Below, piece after piece: positions 22,701 to 32,006 of a DNA stretch of 64,000 bases. The notes under the pieces are model-generated. The model was not told the origin of the DNA. It worked only from the letters and a program-made list of their open reading frames with translations, and did not search any database. The position numbers and the translations under genes are program-made. How positions within the stretch are numbered: position 1 is the first letter of the stretch; each line of letters begins with the position of its first letter. This DNA is from Phyllostachys edulis (Eukaryota; Streptophyta; Magnoliopsida; Poales; Poaceae). The stretch is from NCBI GenBank assembly GCA_036346405.1, contig CM070548.1, positions 52,172,279-52,236,278 on the forward strand, in the 5' to 3' direction.

Positions 22701-25700
22701 AGCGTCTCTGTGGTCTTCTTCCTGACTACTCTGCCCTTCGTTTGTTTGGCTACGTTTGCTACGTTCTCCTCGCCCTCGAGAACGCACCAAACCGACCGCT
22801 TTCATCTGTTGAGTGTGTCTTTTGGGATCTGATGCGAGCACAAGGGCTACTCAGTCTTTGGGATCCGGTTGGTCGACGGATACGGATTTCTCGGGATGTG
22901 ACTTTCGATGAGTCTCGTTCCTTCTACCCACGTCCTGCCTCTCCTCCGGCTTCCTCTGTAGAGTCTTTATTTTTTTTACCTTTCCAGATACACCTATATC
23001 TGTCTTGCTCTCGTCCACCCGTCCCACTGAGTCTCCACATATTCGTCCTGTGACCTCTCCGCCGTTGTCACCGCCTGCTTCGTCTCCTGCGGCTCCTTAG
23101 GCTCCTCCCACTACAGTACCTTTTTCTCCTCTCATGCCTCTCTCACTGATCAGCGTACTGTTGAGACTTCCATAGAGCTCAATGTTCACCTCCGACCCTC
23201 TGATGGCGAGCCTCTTTCTGATCCGACTCGCTATCATTATCTTGTTGGGAGTCTTGTCTACCTTGATGTTACTCGTTCGGACATCACTTATCCAGTCCAC
23301 ATTCTGAGTCAGTTCATCTCTGCTCCCACTCAGGTCCACTACAGCCACCTTCTTTGAGTTCTGCGATACCTTCGTGGGACTATCTCTCGCCGTCTCTTCT
23401 TTCCACACTCCAGCTTGTTACGGCTTCAGGCTTATTCGGATACTACTTGGGCCAGCGATCCCCTGATCGCCGGTCTATCTCTGCTTACTGTGTTTTTCTT
23501 GGTGGTCCTCTCATTGCCCGAAAGACGAAGAAACAGACTGCAGTGTCCCGTTGTAACACCCTGACCCGCCACCTAGGTCCAGAATGCTACCACCATACAT
23601 AACATAACACAAATATTGCGCAACATATTTAACGATTAAACATCTTACAACAAAAGTGGAGTTCTTAAGGAGAAAGACTTGAATTATTACAAACTTAGCG
23701 CAACCAACTTAACAATTAACCATATTACAATCACAAAAGTGAAACATCTTGGGAGTAAGGTTTGCAAGACTACGTGTGACGTGGATGATCTATCTCCCTT
23801 CCCGAAGCATGTTATTTGCAACGTTCACCTAAAAACATTGATAAGCAAGGGTGAGTCCAAGACTCGACAAGCACATAATAGAGACGATAAACACTACCAA
23901 ATCAACAAAATCATAAGCATGTCATTAATTCCACCACTAGCTTTCCATTAGTGCAACACATCATTATTCTACATACTCAAAAGATCAATGCATTGCCCAT
24001 ACATGCGAATGCACCATCATGCTCATGCTCATATGCATCTCATCACCGATCTGGCATCACGTGAGTGTTCACCCGTCGATGAAACACTCTTCCCCATCTT
24101 TGTTAGGATGGGGTCCTTACGATGTCGGACTTATCCGGTCCCTACATATGTAAGAATTTATCTAAACACCGGACTAGTCATGTAACTTTCTCACCGACCT
24201 CACCGGATTAGTTACATGACTTACTCACCGACCTGGCTCATGCATTCTGCCATGATGCAAATGCACATATCCATTGTTATTAACATGAATCATCATTGTC
24301 ATCATTGACAAGGTAGTTTCATTGCTCACCTTGTCCCATCTTCATTGCCCTCAACATGAAACCATTATCATGTAAGCATCAACATTTAACATTGAAACCA
24401 TTATCATACAGCATCATGTAAACATTTCCAAGGAAGCATCACCATACAAACATTATCACGTAAGCATCATCACATAAGCATCATCACATAAGTATCATTA
24501 AGAGAACATCATTATATAGTGCGAACATCACATTCTTTTTAGCACTTACAGATTATCGCTTACTATGCACTTGCCTGTTAATCAAGCGGAGCAGAGTAAC
24601 GTGCGGACGACGCCGTTCGAACCTCCTTTGAACAGCATTCAACGACTCAATATATATAGCAATACATGCACACACACACACGAGCGGCGATAATCCTACG
24701 CGCAAAGACGATACGACTAAACCCCTCTCACCGAGCATTATTCCACTAATCCCGGCGCCAACAATAAATCATATCAATAGGTTAGAAATCGCGTCATCAA
24801 ATCTAGCGAATAAAATAAATTAGGATATCGCCCCAAAATTTCTTCCACCTCCTTACTTTTCTCTCTTTCTTTCCTCCTCCCCTTTTCTTTTTCCTTTCCT
24901 CCCTTTCTTCTCTTTCTTTCTTTTCCTCCTCCCCTTTTCTTTCTGGCCGCGCCTCCCGAGCCAGCCTCATCTCCACCTTCCCTTCTCTCGCCTCATCCTC
25001 TCCCTCTCCTCACGGCTCTCCGGTCGGCGCCTCCAGCGGCCTCGCCAGCGCCCGCTCTCCCAGCTTTGCCGCGCCCGGTGCCGCTCGCCGCCTCGCCATG
25101 GCGCCTCTTGGCAGCCCGGCAGCCGACCGATGCCACCGTCGGCGCCACCTCGCTCCTCACTTGGCCGCGCCGCCATCCTCTCCTCGGTGGCCTGGCTTCG
25201 CCCGCCCAACCCTAGCGCTGCTCCGGCTCGCCCTTGCTTCACTCCTCGGCTCGGCCTTGCCTTCTGTGGCGCCTCCTCGTCTTGTTGCCGCCTCTGGTGC
25301 TCTGCCCAGTCGCCTCTCCTTACCCTCCTCCCTTGTTCCACGTTTGCTAGTAGTGTGCGTCCAATAGATGAAATGGAGGGATGGAGTGACCTACTTGGTT
25401 CGCCGATTTTTGGGTTGGACGTCGCCGTCGAAGCTTGCCGTGGTTACCGCCGGGTGGTGCTTGCTTGCGTGCTGGAAGAAAAATGGAATGGGAGGAGAGA
25501 GTGGGCTGTGGCTTGGTCTTATCTCTCTCTCTCTCTCTCCCTCCCTCTCTCTCTCCCTCCTGTTGTTTTCCTTCTACTGTGGGGAGGTGAATTAGTAAAT
25601 GTGTTCTCAATAACCCTTCCATTCCCTGTTCTTCTCTACTGGTATTACACCCGTTCGAGTGCAGAGGCTGAGTTGCGAGCTATGGCTCTCTTGACAGCAG

Positions 25701-28700
25701 AGATTACTTGGCTATGGTGGTTACTTAAGAATTTTAGTGTTTCTGTCACTACACCGACTCCTCTCTTGTCGACAAGACAGTGCTATCAAGATTGCTCAGG
25801 ACCTGTGAAGCATGAGCTCACCAAGCATATTGGTGTTGATGCTTCCTTCATGAGGTCTTGTGTGCATGATCGGTGATTGCTCTTGATATATGCCTTGAGC
25901 TTGGATAGCGGATTTCTTCACGAAGGCCTAGACTCGAGCACAAAGACGGCTTCTATCTCTCCAAACTTCGGTGTTGTTGATCCACCATGAGTTTAGGGGG
26001 AGGGGGGGGGTTAGAGATATATGTATAGTGTGTTATTCTCTATTGTTATGAAGGACTATTTGCATATTCACCTTTTGTACTTTGTATATATATACTGGCC
26101 CTTTAGCCCCCTGGAAATATAAGTGCTATTCATACCATACATATCTTGATGTGTTTTCTAGTTATTCATCCTAGAAACCATGTCGTGTTTCCGATGCTGT
26201 TGAAAGCTTGTTATTTACAGTGGCAAAGATGGTTTTTCTTAATGAGATGGGCCTTTTTGTTGCAGACAAAGACTTCTGATGTACTCCCTGAATCCTCGAA
26301 TGGTTCTGACTCTTTGAAGGAAGAGAAAAACCAGTACTATCCAGGTTCATACTTTATTCTTACACAGTGTTCTTTGTATTTACTTCTCCTTATAAAGTTC
26401 AGAGTACTTGTGGTAAATTTTATGACAGATGATGTTTTAGAATTCCATATAAAGTCTCCCATTAAAATAGGCTTTCATTAACAGAAATTGTATCAATTGT
26501 CATGCACTACATTTTCTCAAAAGGAATCTTACGTTAACGATAAAGTTGCAATCTCCTCACCAAAAAAGAAGTTTTACAGTCTAAGTGAGATTTGTTAGCT
26601 TCAGTGAAAAGCAAATTCATGTTTGACTTTCTTTGTCTCATAGTGATTGAACGTTATAAACTAATTAATTACTTGACTATGTGACTTGGGGATGTTTTAT
26701 ATTTTAATAGGGCTTTAGCTCTTCTCTAAAGGATTCTCCCTGTTTTTTGCCATGCATTTTTTCAAGTACAGAACCTCTTCATTTCAGATTAGCATAGTTT
26801 ACCTTACCTCCATCTTTGCTAAAGAATCCACAGCATGTGTGTTGAACATGACAAATTACTCTATAGCTGATCAGAACATTCTGTTTCTTTTCCTTATGAT
26901 TTTAGGCAAGGAAATCAAGCACAGAAAGCGACATAGAAGAAAGCAGTATGTGGACCAAGAGCCATGCATAATGAGAGGTGTTTATTTCAAAAACATGAAA
27001 TGGCAAGCTGCTATAAAAGTTGACAAGAAACAAATTCACTTGGGTACTGTTGGAACACAGGAGGAAGCATCCCGGCTATATGATAGGTATTAGCTGGAAT
27101 AAGTTTTACCGTACTTATGCATGATTATGTTATTTCCATACCGTACCTATGTATGATCATGAGATTTTCATCTTACATATATGAGAGTGCTTTCTGCTTG
27201 TTTGTCATTCTGATGTTTCTTGTGTACTATATTCTCTTGACATTTTTTCTCCAGTAGGGTGGTCACTATTCGTCACTATTCTCTTTTTTTTTTTCCTTTT
27301 TCAACACAAGCGTGAAGATCAATATGCTAGATGGTATTCAAAGGAATGAGCTAGTCTGCAAAGTTTAATACTCTAGTATATGTTGCCGAATTACCAATAA
27401 GATAGCCAAGAAATTTTAGGGTTACCTTCTACGAAGCAATATAATTCTGCTTTATAAAATATTAAATATGTTTAGTTAGATCAAATAAACTAAGATTTCA
27501 TTAGTATAATGGTTAAACACTGTTAATATCCTAGAAGATCATAGTTGTCCAATGCTCAAGGCGAACTCCACTTCATCTTTGTTTGGCATACAGACCCATA
27601 ATTATGCATACATGCACTATTAAGTTCCATCTACACAAAAGCAATTTTTTTTTTCAGTAGCTTTTCCTTGTTCAAGAATGTATGCATAATGTTTTCGATG
27701 CTGTGTGATGCTTTTGACAACAAGAAGCCAAGGTTTAGTTGTGCTGTGTAATGTTTTTCGATGACATTTGATATATTTTTGAGTTAAACTTCCAGAACAG
27801 CAAGGCGTGGTACATTTTGCAGACACCGAAGCACTTAATTGTTTGTCTTCATATGTCAAGTTTTTTCTTATCAACCAAAGGAAATTTTCCTTATTTTGGG
27901 GTTGGTAAATGCTTAGATCCTCCCTAACAATCGTCTGGTACTGTGAAAAACACGCTAAAAACAATGTACCAAATTCATCTATTCCACATGTAAGTTAACT
28001 CTTGTTACGACCAAGGTAAAACATGATTGAACCAGGTATACAGGTTTCTGTTAAGTGGTTTTGTAACGGTTTGCATCAAGCGCGCAATGCTTATTGTACT
28101 TCCCAGATTTGTGTAATTTGCTCGATTTTATGATTTATTTCTATAATTGCATCCCATGAACATTTTTATAGCACATAGGCATTTTGTTGTCCACTTGTTC
28201 TCCATTGTTGCTAGCGAAGTTCCCCAAATATTTTGGTCCCCGGGACTGAGTTAGAAGTATTAGTCTTGTCTATTCCATTGCCTGGAAGGAAACCTAAAAG
28301 CAACCATTTCTCTGATACTTTCGTACTCTTGGTTCTTAATATTGTTCGAGTGATATGGGTGTGATGGCACATAGCCGTGTATATCTGCAGAGGCCAAGTG
28401 AGCCTAATTTATTGCATAACTGATGTTTTCTCATGAATCGACAACGTTTGACATGTCAAGTACGCACAGGGCTGCTTTTATGTGTGGAAGGGAGCCAAAC
28501 TTTGAACTTTCTGAGGAAGAGAAGAACGAACTGCAGAAGTACACCTGGGAAGACTTCTTGGCAATTACTCGCAGCACCATAACCAGCAAAAGTAAGACCC
28601 AAGTTTTGAAATATTTTGATAGTTATCACTTAAGCTAGCTTGGCAATGACTGTAATAACATATTTTATGTTCATTTTCATTCTTTCTAGAACAAAGGAAG

Positions 28701-28826
28701 GTTGGGTTGCTAAGGCATAACAAGGCAGACTTGTTCATAGGTCAGAGTGATGGTGATACTGAGATGGTCAATGGTGGTGGTTCCTCACACTCTGAGGATG
28801 GAGATGTTGACACATCACCATCTTAG
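16794..28826 (+). CDS. AP2/ERF Soloist-type transcription factor (At4g13040-like), spliced
   Basis: Six coding exons join in frame: 16794-16836, 18758-18864, 26266-26344, 26906-27086, 28470-28591 and 28690-28826 (stop TAG 28824-28826). Together they make 669 bases, 222 residues. Every junction is GT-AG. The start MVSLRRRRLLGLCSG is the conserved Soloist N-terminus. A basic run KHRKRHRRK (residues 81-89) is a likely nuclear signal. One divergent AP2 domain follows (about 98-150): MRGVYF, W109 and IHLGT are kept, but the usual WAAEIR is WQAAIKV. A helical stretch FELSEEEKNEL and an acidic Ser-rich tail end the protein. The Arabidopsis relative has been reported to promote salicylic-acid-linked defence; function here is inferred. 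All exons are open despite large intronic insertions. Confidence 0.92.
16837..18757 (+). other. Intron 2 of the AP2 gene
   Basis: GTAAGAG at 16837 to GTTTCAG at 18757. It contains the inverted-repeat element at 17580-18224. The remainder is AT-rich with no coding signal. Confidence 0.8.
17580..18224. mobile_element. Foldback element with about 118-bp inverted repeats in intron 2
   Basis: The left arm starts TAAATTGCACTATGCACCAT and the right arm, reversed, starts TAAATTGCACTTTCCACCAT. The arms stay alignable for about 118 bases each, to CACCAGGTTTA. The middle (about 17700-18107) is GC-richer. No matching flanking duplication is seen (TTTAAATAG against ATCTTGTTT), so the superfamily is unsure; long arms suggest a Mutator-like MITE. 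An open frame at 17679-18110 crosses the middle but resembles no known protein. Confidence 0.75.
19775..19903 (+). repeat. 5' LTR of the intron 3 Copia element
   Basis: It starts TGTTAGAGATATATGTATAG and ends TTATTCATAACA. Confidence 0.92.
19904..19915 (+). other. Primer-binding site
   Basis: TGGTATCAGAGC directly follows the LTR and is complementary to the 3' end of plant initiator methionine tRNA. Confidence 0.9.
20530..21600 (+). pseudogene. Copia gag remnant
   Basis: From ATG at 20530 the translation has the gag phrases FDGVNYTD and MRIHMCGLRLGALSGDVTC, after which the frame shifts repeatedly. The GC-rich stretch to about 21600 shows only scattered gag-like segments. The 19916-20529 stretch is GC-rich leader. 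Confidence 0.6.
21601..25930 (+). pseudogene. Copia pol remnant: protease, integrase, RNase H; RT deleted; split by a solo LTR
   Basis: Protease: WIVDSGASFHMT at about 21645-21680, with the DSG active site. GAG-pre-integrase: WHHRLGHLCGSH, then LDCHGCKLGKQ (22150-22185). Integrase core: HSDVWGSAP (22250), FRADSAVEYLS (22432-22470), GVAERKHRHLLETARALM (22540-22590). The C-terminal GKGYxxWDP-like and RISRDVTFDESRSFYP part ends near 22930. The next recognisable part (about 23150-23540) is already the post-RT region, with YHYLVGSLVYLDVTRSDITY; the YVDD-bearing RT is absent. RNase H resumes after the solo LTR (25655-25900) with AEAELRAMALLTAEITWLWW and KHELTKHIGVDASF. There are several frameshifts. 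Confidence 0.85.
23552..25649. mobile_element. Solo LTR (2.1 kb), Gypsy-type, nested in the Copia RNase H region
   Basis: It begins TGTAACACCCTGACCC and ends GGTATTACA, with a 5-bp TSD, CCCGT, at 23547-23551 and 25650-25654. Removing it rejoins the Copia RNase H sequence (TKKQTAVSR with SAEAELRAM). Inside are AAGCATCATCACAT-like short repeats (24360-24490), a CT-rich then GC-rich stretch with gene-like composition (24840-25370) and a CT microsatellite (25525-25560). No internal region is present, so it arose by LTR-LTR recombination. Confidence 0.93.
25994..26008 (+). other. Polypurine tract of the intron 3 Copia element
   Basis: A run of G with one A, in which AGGGGGAGG precedes the 3' LTR. 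The first LTR base appears changed from T to G. Confidence 0.8.
26009..26137 (+). repeat. 3' LTR of the intron 3 Copia element
   Basis: It begins GGTTAGAGATATATGTATAG (TG changed to GG) and ends TATTCATACCA. It is the same length as the 5' LTR. Confidence 0.9.
26345..28689 (+). other. Introns 4, 5 and 6 of the AP2 gene
   Basis: Intron 4 is 26345-26905 (GTTCATAC to TTTTAG), intron 5 is 27087-28469 (GTATTAGC to CGCACAG) and intron 6 is 28592-28689 (GTAAGACC to TTTCTAG). All are AT-rich and I see no transposon with clear ends. The open frames through 26752-27093 and 28423-28638 are exons 5 and 6 read with their flanks. Confidence 0.85.
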
Positions 28827-29452
28827 ATCGCCGCCAGAGGTCATGGACATCCTAATGGAGTCTTCCAACAGATTCGTTTCGATGAAGATGTAATTTCCAT
28901 TTAGGATTTTGTTCTCTCAATAATTAATTTCATGTGCATAAGGCCCTGGTGGTCTGATAAAGGTTAGAGAAATCACGCCATCTCAAATAAAATTGGAGAT
29001 GGTCCATTATAGGAACAAATTTCTCTGAGCAATCCTGTATACCGATTTCAGAACTGTGTATATCTGTCGAAAGGTTTACCGCAAATTTACCCAACATGTA
29101 ACTAGTTTACCATATCTTTTATCCTAAAGAATACTTTTCCTTTCCGATAACTTATCTTCCATCTTCACATCCATTTGTATATCAATGGAATTTAAGCACC
29201 GGAGGTAACTATATAATCTTTTTTCTAGAGGACATTGAAACCTGTATTTTTATACAAGTCCATGTATACAAATAAAGAACAAGGTTTAATCATTTTGTAG
29301 AAACTTATCTACTGGAATAATAAACATATGCGAAACTGACGATGTATTGTATGCAAGCATTCCATTTCTCCATGAAATTTGTTGATTGGGATTCTGCAAT
29401 GGAAGTAGTTACTAGTCCATGTATTCAAGAGCCTGTTCATCTCATAGCTGGC
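28827..29452 (+). other. 3' untranslated region and downstream flank of the AP2 gene
   Basis: AATAAA at 28986-28991, 160 bases after the stop codon, is a possible polyadenylation signal; another AATAAA lies near 29269. No other gene is seen up to the MITE. Confidence 0.5.
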
Positions 29453-29455
29453 TAA

Positions 29456-29737
29456 GGGCATGTACAACAGTTTATCTCTTAGGGTTGTCTCTAAAGGCTT
29501 TAACTCATCTACAGACAATCTTAAAGATAACATCTCTAATAATTTATCTATAAAATTATTCATTTTCAACACAACTTCTCTCCTTATACACTAACTATTT
29601 GCAATGATTTTACCCAATTTGTCTCTTATATAAGGGATGACATATTCTCTCTCTTCACATTTTTTTTCCTCTAACTAGAATTTTTGAGTGACATGATAGG
29701 TAAGAGATAGCTGAGGTGACCACTATTAAAGATGCCC
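29456..29737. mobile_element. PIF/Harbinger (Tourist-like) MITE
   Basis: The left end GGGCATGTACAACAG and the right end TAAAGATGCCC are inverted, flanked by TAA at 29453-29455 and 29738-29740. It is 282 bp, AT-rich and non-coding; the small ORF 29309-29572 is a coincidence. Confidence 0.85.
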
Positions 29738-29740
29738 TAA

Positions 29741-30522
29741 GGGAACTCTCAATGCAGTTATGTCTAAGGGTGGAAGCTGAGATGGACGAGAGATTAAAGA
29801 AGAGAGAGAGGGAAGTTTCATGCCAGATATAGCTTGAGCACGTGGACCAACAAGAAAGAAACAACAAAATATTGCATTGGAGAGGAGGGTTGTATCTATC
29901 TCCACTTTTTGTACGACCCACCACATTAAACCTCCTTTCTGCTCCACGCTGGCCTGCAACCGCCTCGCTCCATGCTGGGTTGCCACGTCGCGCCACACGC
30001 GGGGGCTATTGCGCCGTTGCTCCATGCCTCCCTGCTCCACTCTGCCTCATCCGCCATCGTCCTTGCCTTGGCTTCCCCGCGTCGTCGCCATGTGCCGCCG
30101 ACCTCAGCATCACCCACTGCCCTGCCCCGCCCCGTCCTATTGTCCCCTGTCGCCACGGCTCGAAGCATCCATGCCAATGGCAACCTTGGCAGTGATGTCT
30201 TAGATCCGGTCGGATTTAGGCGCCATCGGTGCAGATCCGACTGGATCTGGGAGGAGGCGGGCGAATGAGGGGAGAGGAGGCAGCAAAGGCGGGGACCGAG
30301 GTGGAGGGGGCACGTGGTGATGGAGGGGAGAGGAGGAGGAGGAACGGTTGGCGTCGGTTCTAACCTGTGAGGGAGAGAGAACGTGGGAGGTGGGAGAAGA
30401 TGAATATTTATTGTTGGGCCTACTGATAGGTACTATGCATTGAGGGGGTTGTATCTATTTTTTTTCTAAATGATGTGAACGGTAGTAGACACTGTTTTGC
30501 TGTATCTACACTGGGAATGCCC
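29741..30522. mobile_element. Second Harbinger-like element abutting the first, with a GC-rich core
   Basis: The left end GGGAACTCTCAATGCAG and the reversed right end GGGCATTCCCAGTGTAG are imperfect inverted repeats. The flanks are TAA at 29738-29740 (shared with the neighbour) and 30523-30525. The core (29935-30300) is much more GC-rich than the ends and looks like captured gene sequence. Its overlapping ORFs on both strands resemble no known protein. Confidence 0.75.
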
Positions 30523-30525
30523 TAA

Positions 30526-31732
30526 AAGTATCTTTAGTGTATTGAACCGACGTCGATTCAAAGTCATGCCATGTAAGCATTCTAGGAACTGAGCTTGTTT
30601 TTCTCTAATGTATTGAACCGATTCCTACTAATAACTAGGACCCACGTTACATTAAAAAGCCATAAAATAATAATATCATATCTCAAACGCACTCTCTTCT
30701 ATGTAGTTGTTTAATGCTTTAAATCGATTCCAAAATAGAGTTTTTTTTTGAAAGTCCGGGATTTAACCCCCTCCGGTCCGCGTTATAGAAGAAAGCACCC
30801 TAAATCCGCGAGGCACCACGAGAGCCGGCTCAAACTGCAAGTGCCGAGAGCCTATAGCTCCTCATTTTTGCTAACCGAGCCCCTCGGTCCTCAACAACCT
30901 CTACACCCACACCCACACCCCCCCCCCCCCACACACACACACCCACACACACACCCCCATGAGACACCCAAGGTGAGTATCACCACTCGAACCCAGGTGG
31001 GTTGGTTGGCCCTGCCAACATCAACTTCCATGCATTTTTTTTGTTGGAATCGACCCTTCCAATATATTGAATCGATTCAATATCTTCTCTCTTCACATTT
31101 GAATTGGCTAAAACACAACATTGGAGATGGTCTAATACATTCTATTCTTGTGTCTATTTCCAAGATTAGAACCACTAGCTTCTTAGAGAAAAGAGTAAAT
31201 TGCTCTCTATGAAATGTGGGCCAAACATAGGAAAGCCAAATTTTGGCGTGTGGATGGGAGCACGAGGGTGTCCGTGGAGTAGGACGTGGGCAAGACGGTG
31301 GGTGGCTAGCGGCGGCGTTGAATGAACCTTAAAATTGACAGTATGAATTTTTTTCCCCCTTGCCTGGTAGATGTTAACGGAGACTATGGCTGGAAACGCA
31401 CTACGGCGATGACATTTTTCAGAATTTTTTTTTTGTCTATGCGGTCGTATTTTGAAGTGGGGTCTGATTGCGGTGGTATTTCCCATATATGTGACGATTA
31501 CGATGGCATGGAGCACCTCAAAGATTTTAGTTTCCCCCGCAATTTGATTATGACCAATATTTGGTAGGGGAAAAGTTGAGTATCCGTCAAACACGCGAAG
31601 GGTAAGTATGAAAATAGTTGGCTGCCCACGGGTAGCTACCCTAGTCCTGTCTCCTGTCGGCCATTCCAAATAGTTACACTCCGAAAAACACAAGAAACTG
31701 TTAAGAAACCAGACTCAGAAAACACAGAAAAC
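30526..31732. other. Intergenic stretch with no gene; contains repeats
   Basis: ATTGAACCGA/ATTGAATCGA phrases recur at about 30540, 30612 and 31066. A possible SINE lies at 30739-31045. From 31200 to 31730 there is unassigned sequence ending in a 34-base duplication next to the Copia LTR. No coding region is supported. Confidence 0.4.
30739..31045 (-). mobile_element. Possible SINE, minus orientation
   Basis: On the minus strand a tRNA-type box B-like GGGTTCGAGTGG is preceded by CCAACCCACCT, and the far end is a poly-A run (poly-T at 30743-30750 on the plus strand). A CA/C-rich microsatellite interrupts it at 30901-30960. No convincing box A or flanking duplication was found. Confidence 0.35.
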
Positions 31733-31991
31733 TGTTAAGAAACTAGGCCCAGACAAGCAGCTCGAGGCCCACGTTGGCCTGTTTATCCATCCAGTAACCT
31801 ATATATAGGAGAGGGGACCCCCAACTATTGTACCGTTTACAGAAAATTAATAAAAAGAAGTCAGAAGTCCCCTCATATCTCTGTGTTCAATCTATTATTC
31901 TATTTTTGTGTTCTTGCATTGTTCTTACGATTCTGATTTTATCTACGAGGTAATCGTTCGGACTGGACTCACCAGCGACGGTTCCTCAACA
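31733..31991 (+). repeat. 5' LTR of the old Copia element
   Basis: It starts TGTTAAGAAACTAGGCCC and ends GGTTCCTCAACA, with TATATATAGGAG near 31799-31811 as a TATA box. A second copy of TGTTAAGAAAC lies 34 bases upstream at 31699. Confidence 0.85.
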
Positions 31992-32006
31992 CGTTATCAG
32001 CACAAC

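Larger units (their letters stand above)
19775..26137 (+). mobile_element. Ty1/Copia retrotransposon with 129-bp LTRs in intron 3, same strand as the gene
   Basis: LTRs lie at 19775-19903 and 26009-26137, flanked by a 5-bp TSD, TACAT (19770-19774 and 26138-26142). An initiator-Met tRNA primer site (TGGTATCAGAGC) follows the 5' LTR and a polypurine tract precedes the 3' LTR. The order gag, protease, integrase, RNase H fits Copia, but the reverse transcriptase core is missing. A solo LTR sits in the RNase H region. By hand the LTRs differ at about 15 of 129 positions, nearly all substitutions, so the insertion is old. Confidence 0.93.
18865..26265 (+). other. Intron 3 of the AP2 gene, 7.4 kb, expanded by a retrotransposon
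   Basis: GTAAGTTT at 18865 to TTTTTGTTGCAG at 26265. Without the Copia element it would be about 1.0 kb. The left flank (18865-19769) is AT-rich and holds three GCCTGTAA phrases near 19145; no gene is seen. Confidence 0.85.

Noticed and set aside
24360..24490. Spaced short repeats as a CRISPR-like array
   Set aside because: AAGCATCATCACAT-type units are adjacent simple repeats inside a plant LTR, without unique spacers of constant length.
25130..25876. A 248-codon open frame as a gene
   Set aside because: It runs from the GC-rich part of a solo LTR across its TSD into Copia RNase H; only the last part is real protein sequence.
29972..30268. Coding gene in the GC-rich core of the second Harbinger element
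   Set aside because: Several overlapping frames on both strands, low complexity, no domain; kept only as a possible captured fragment.
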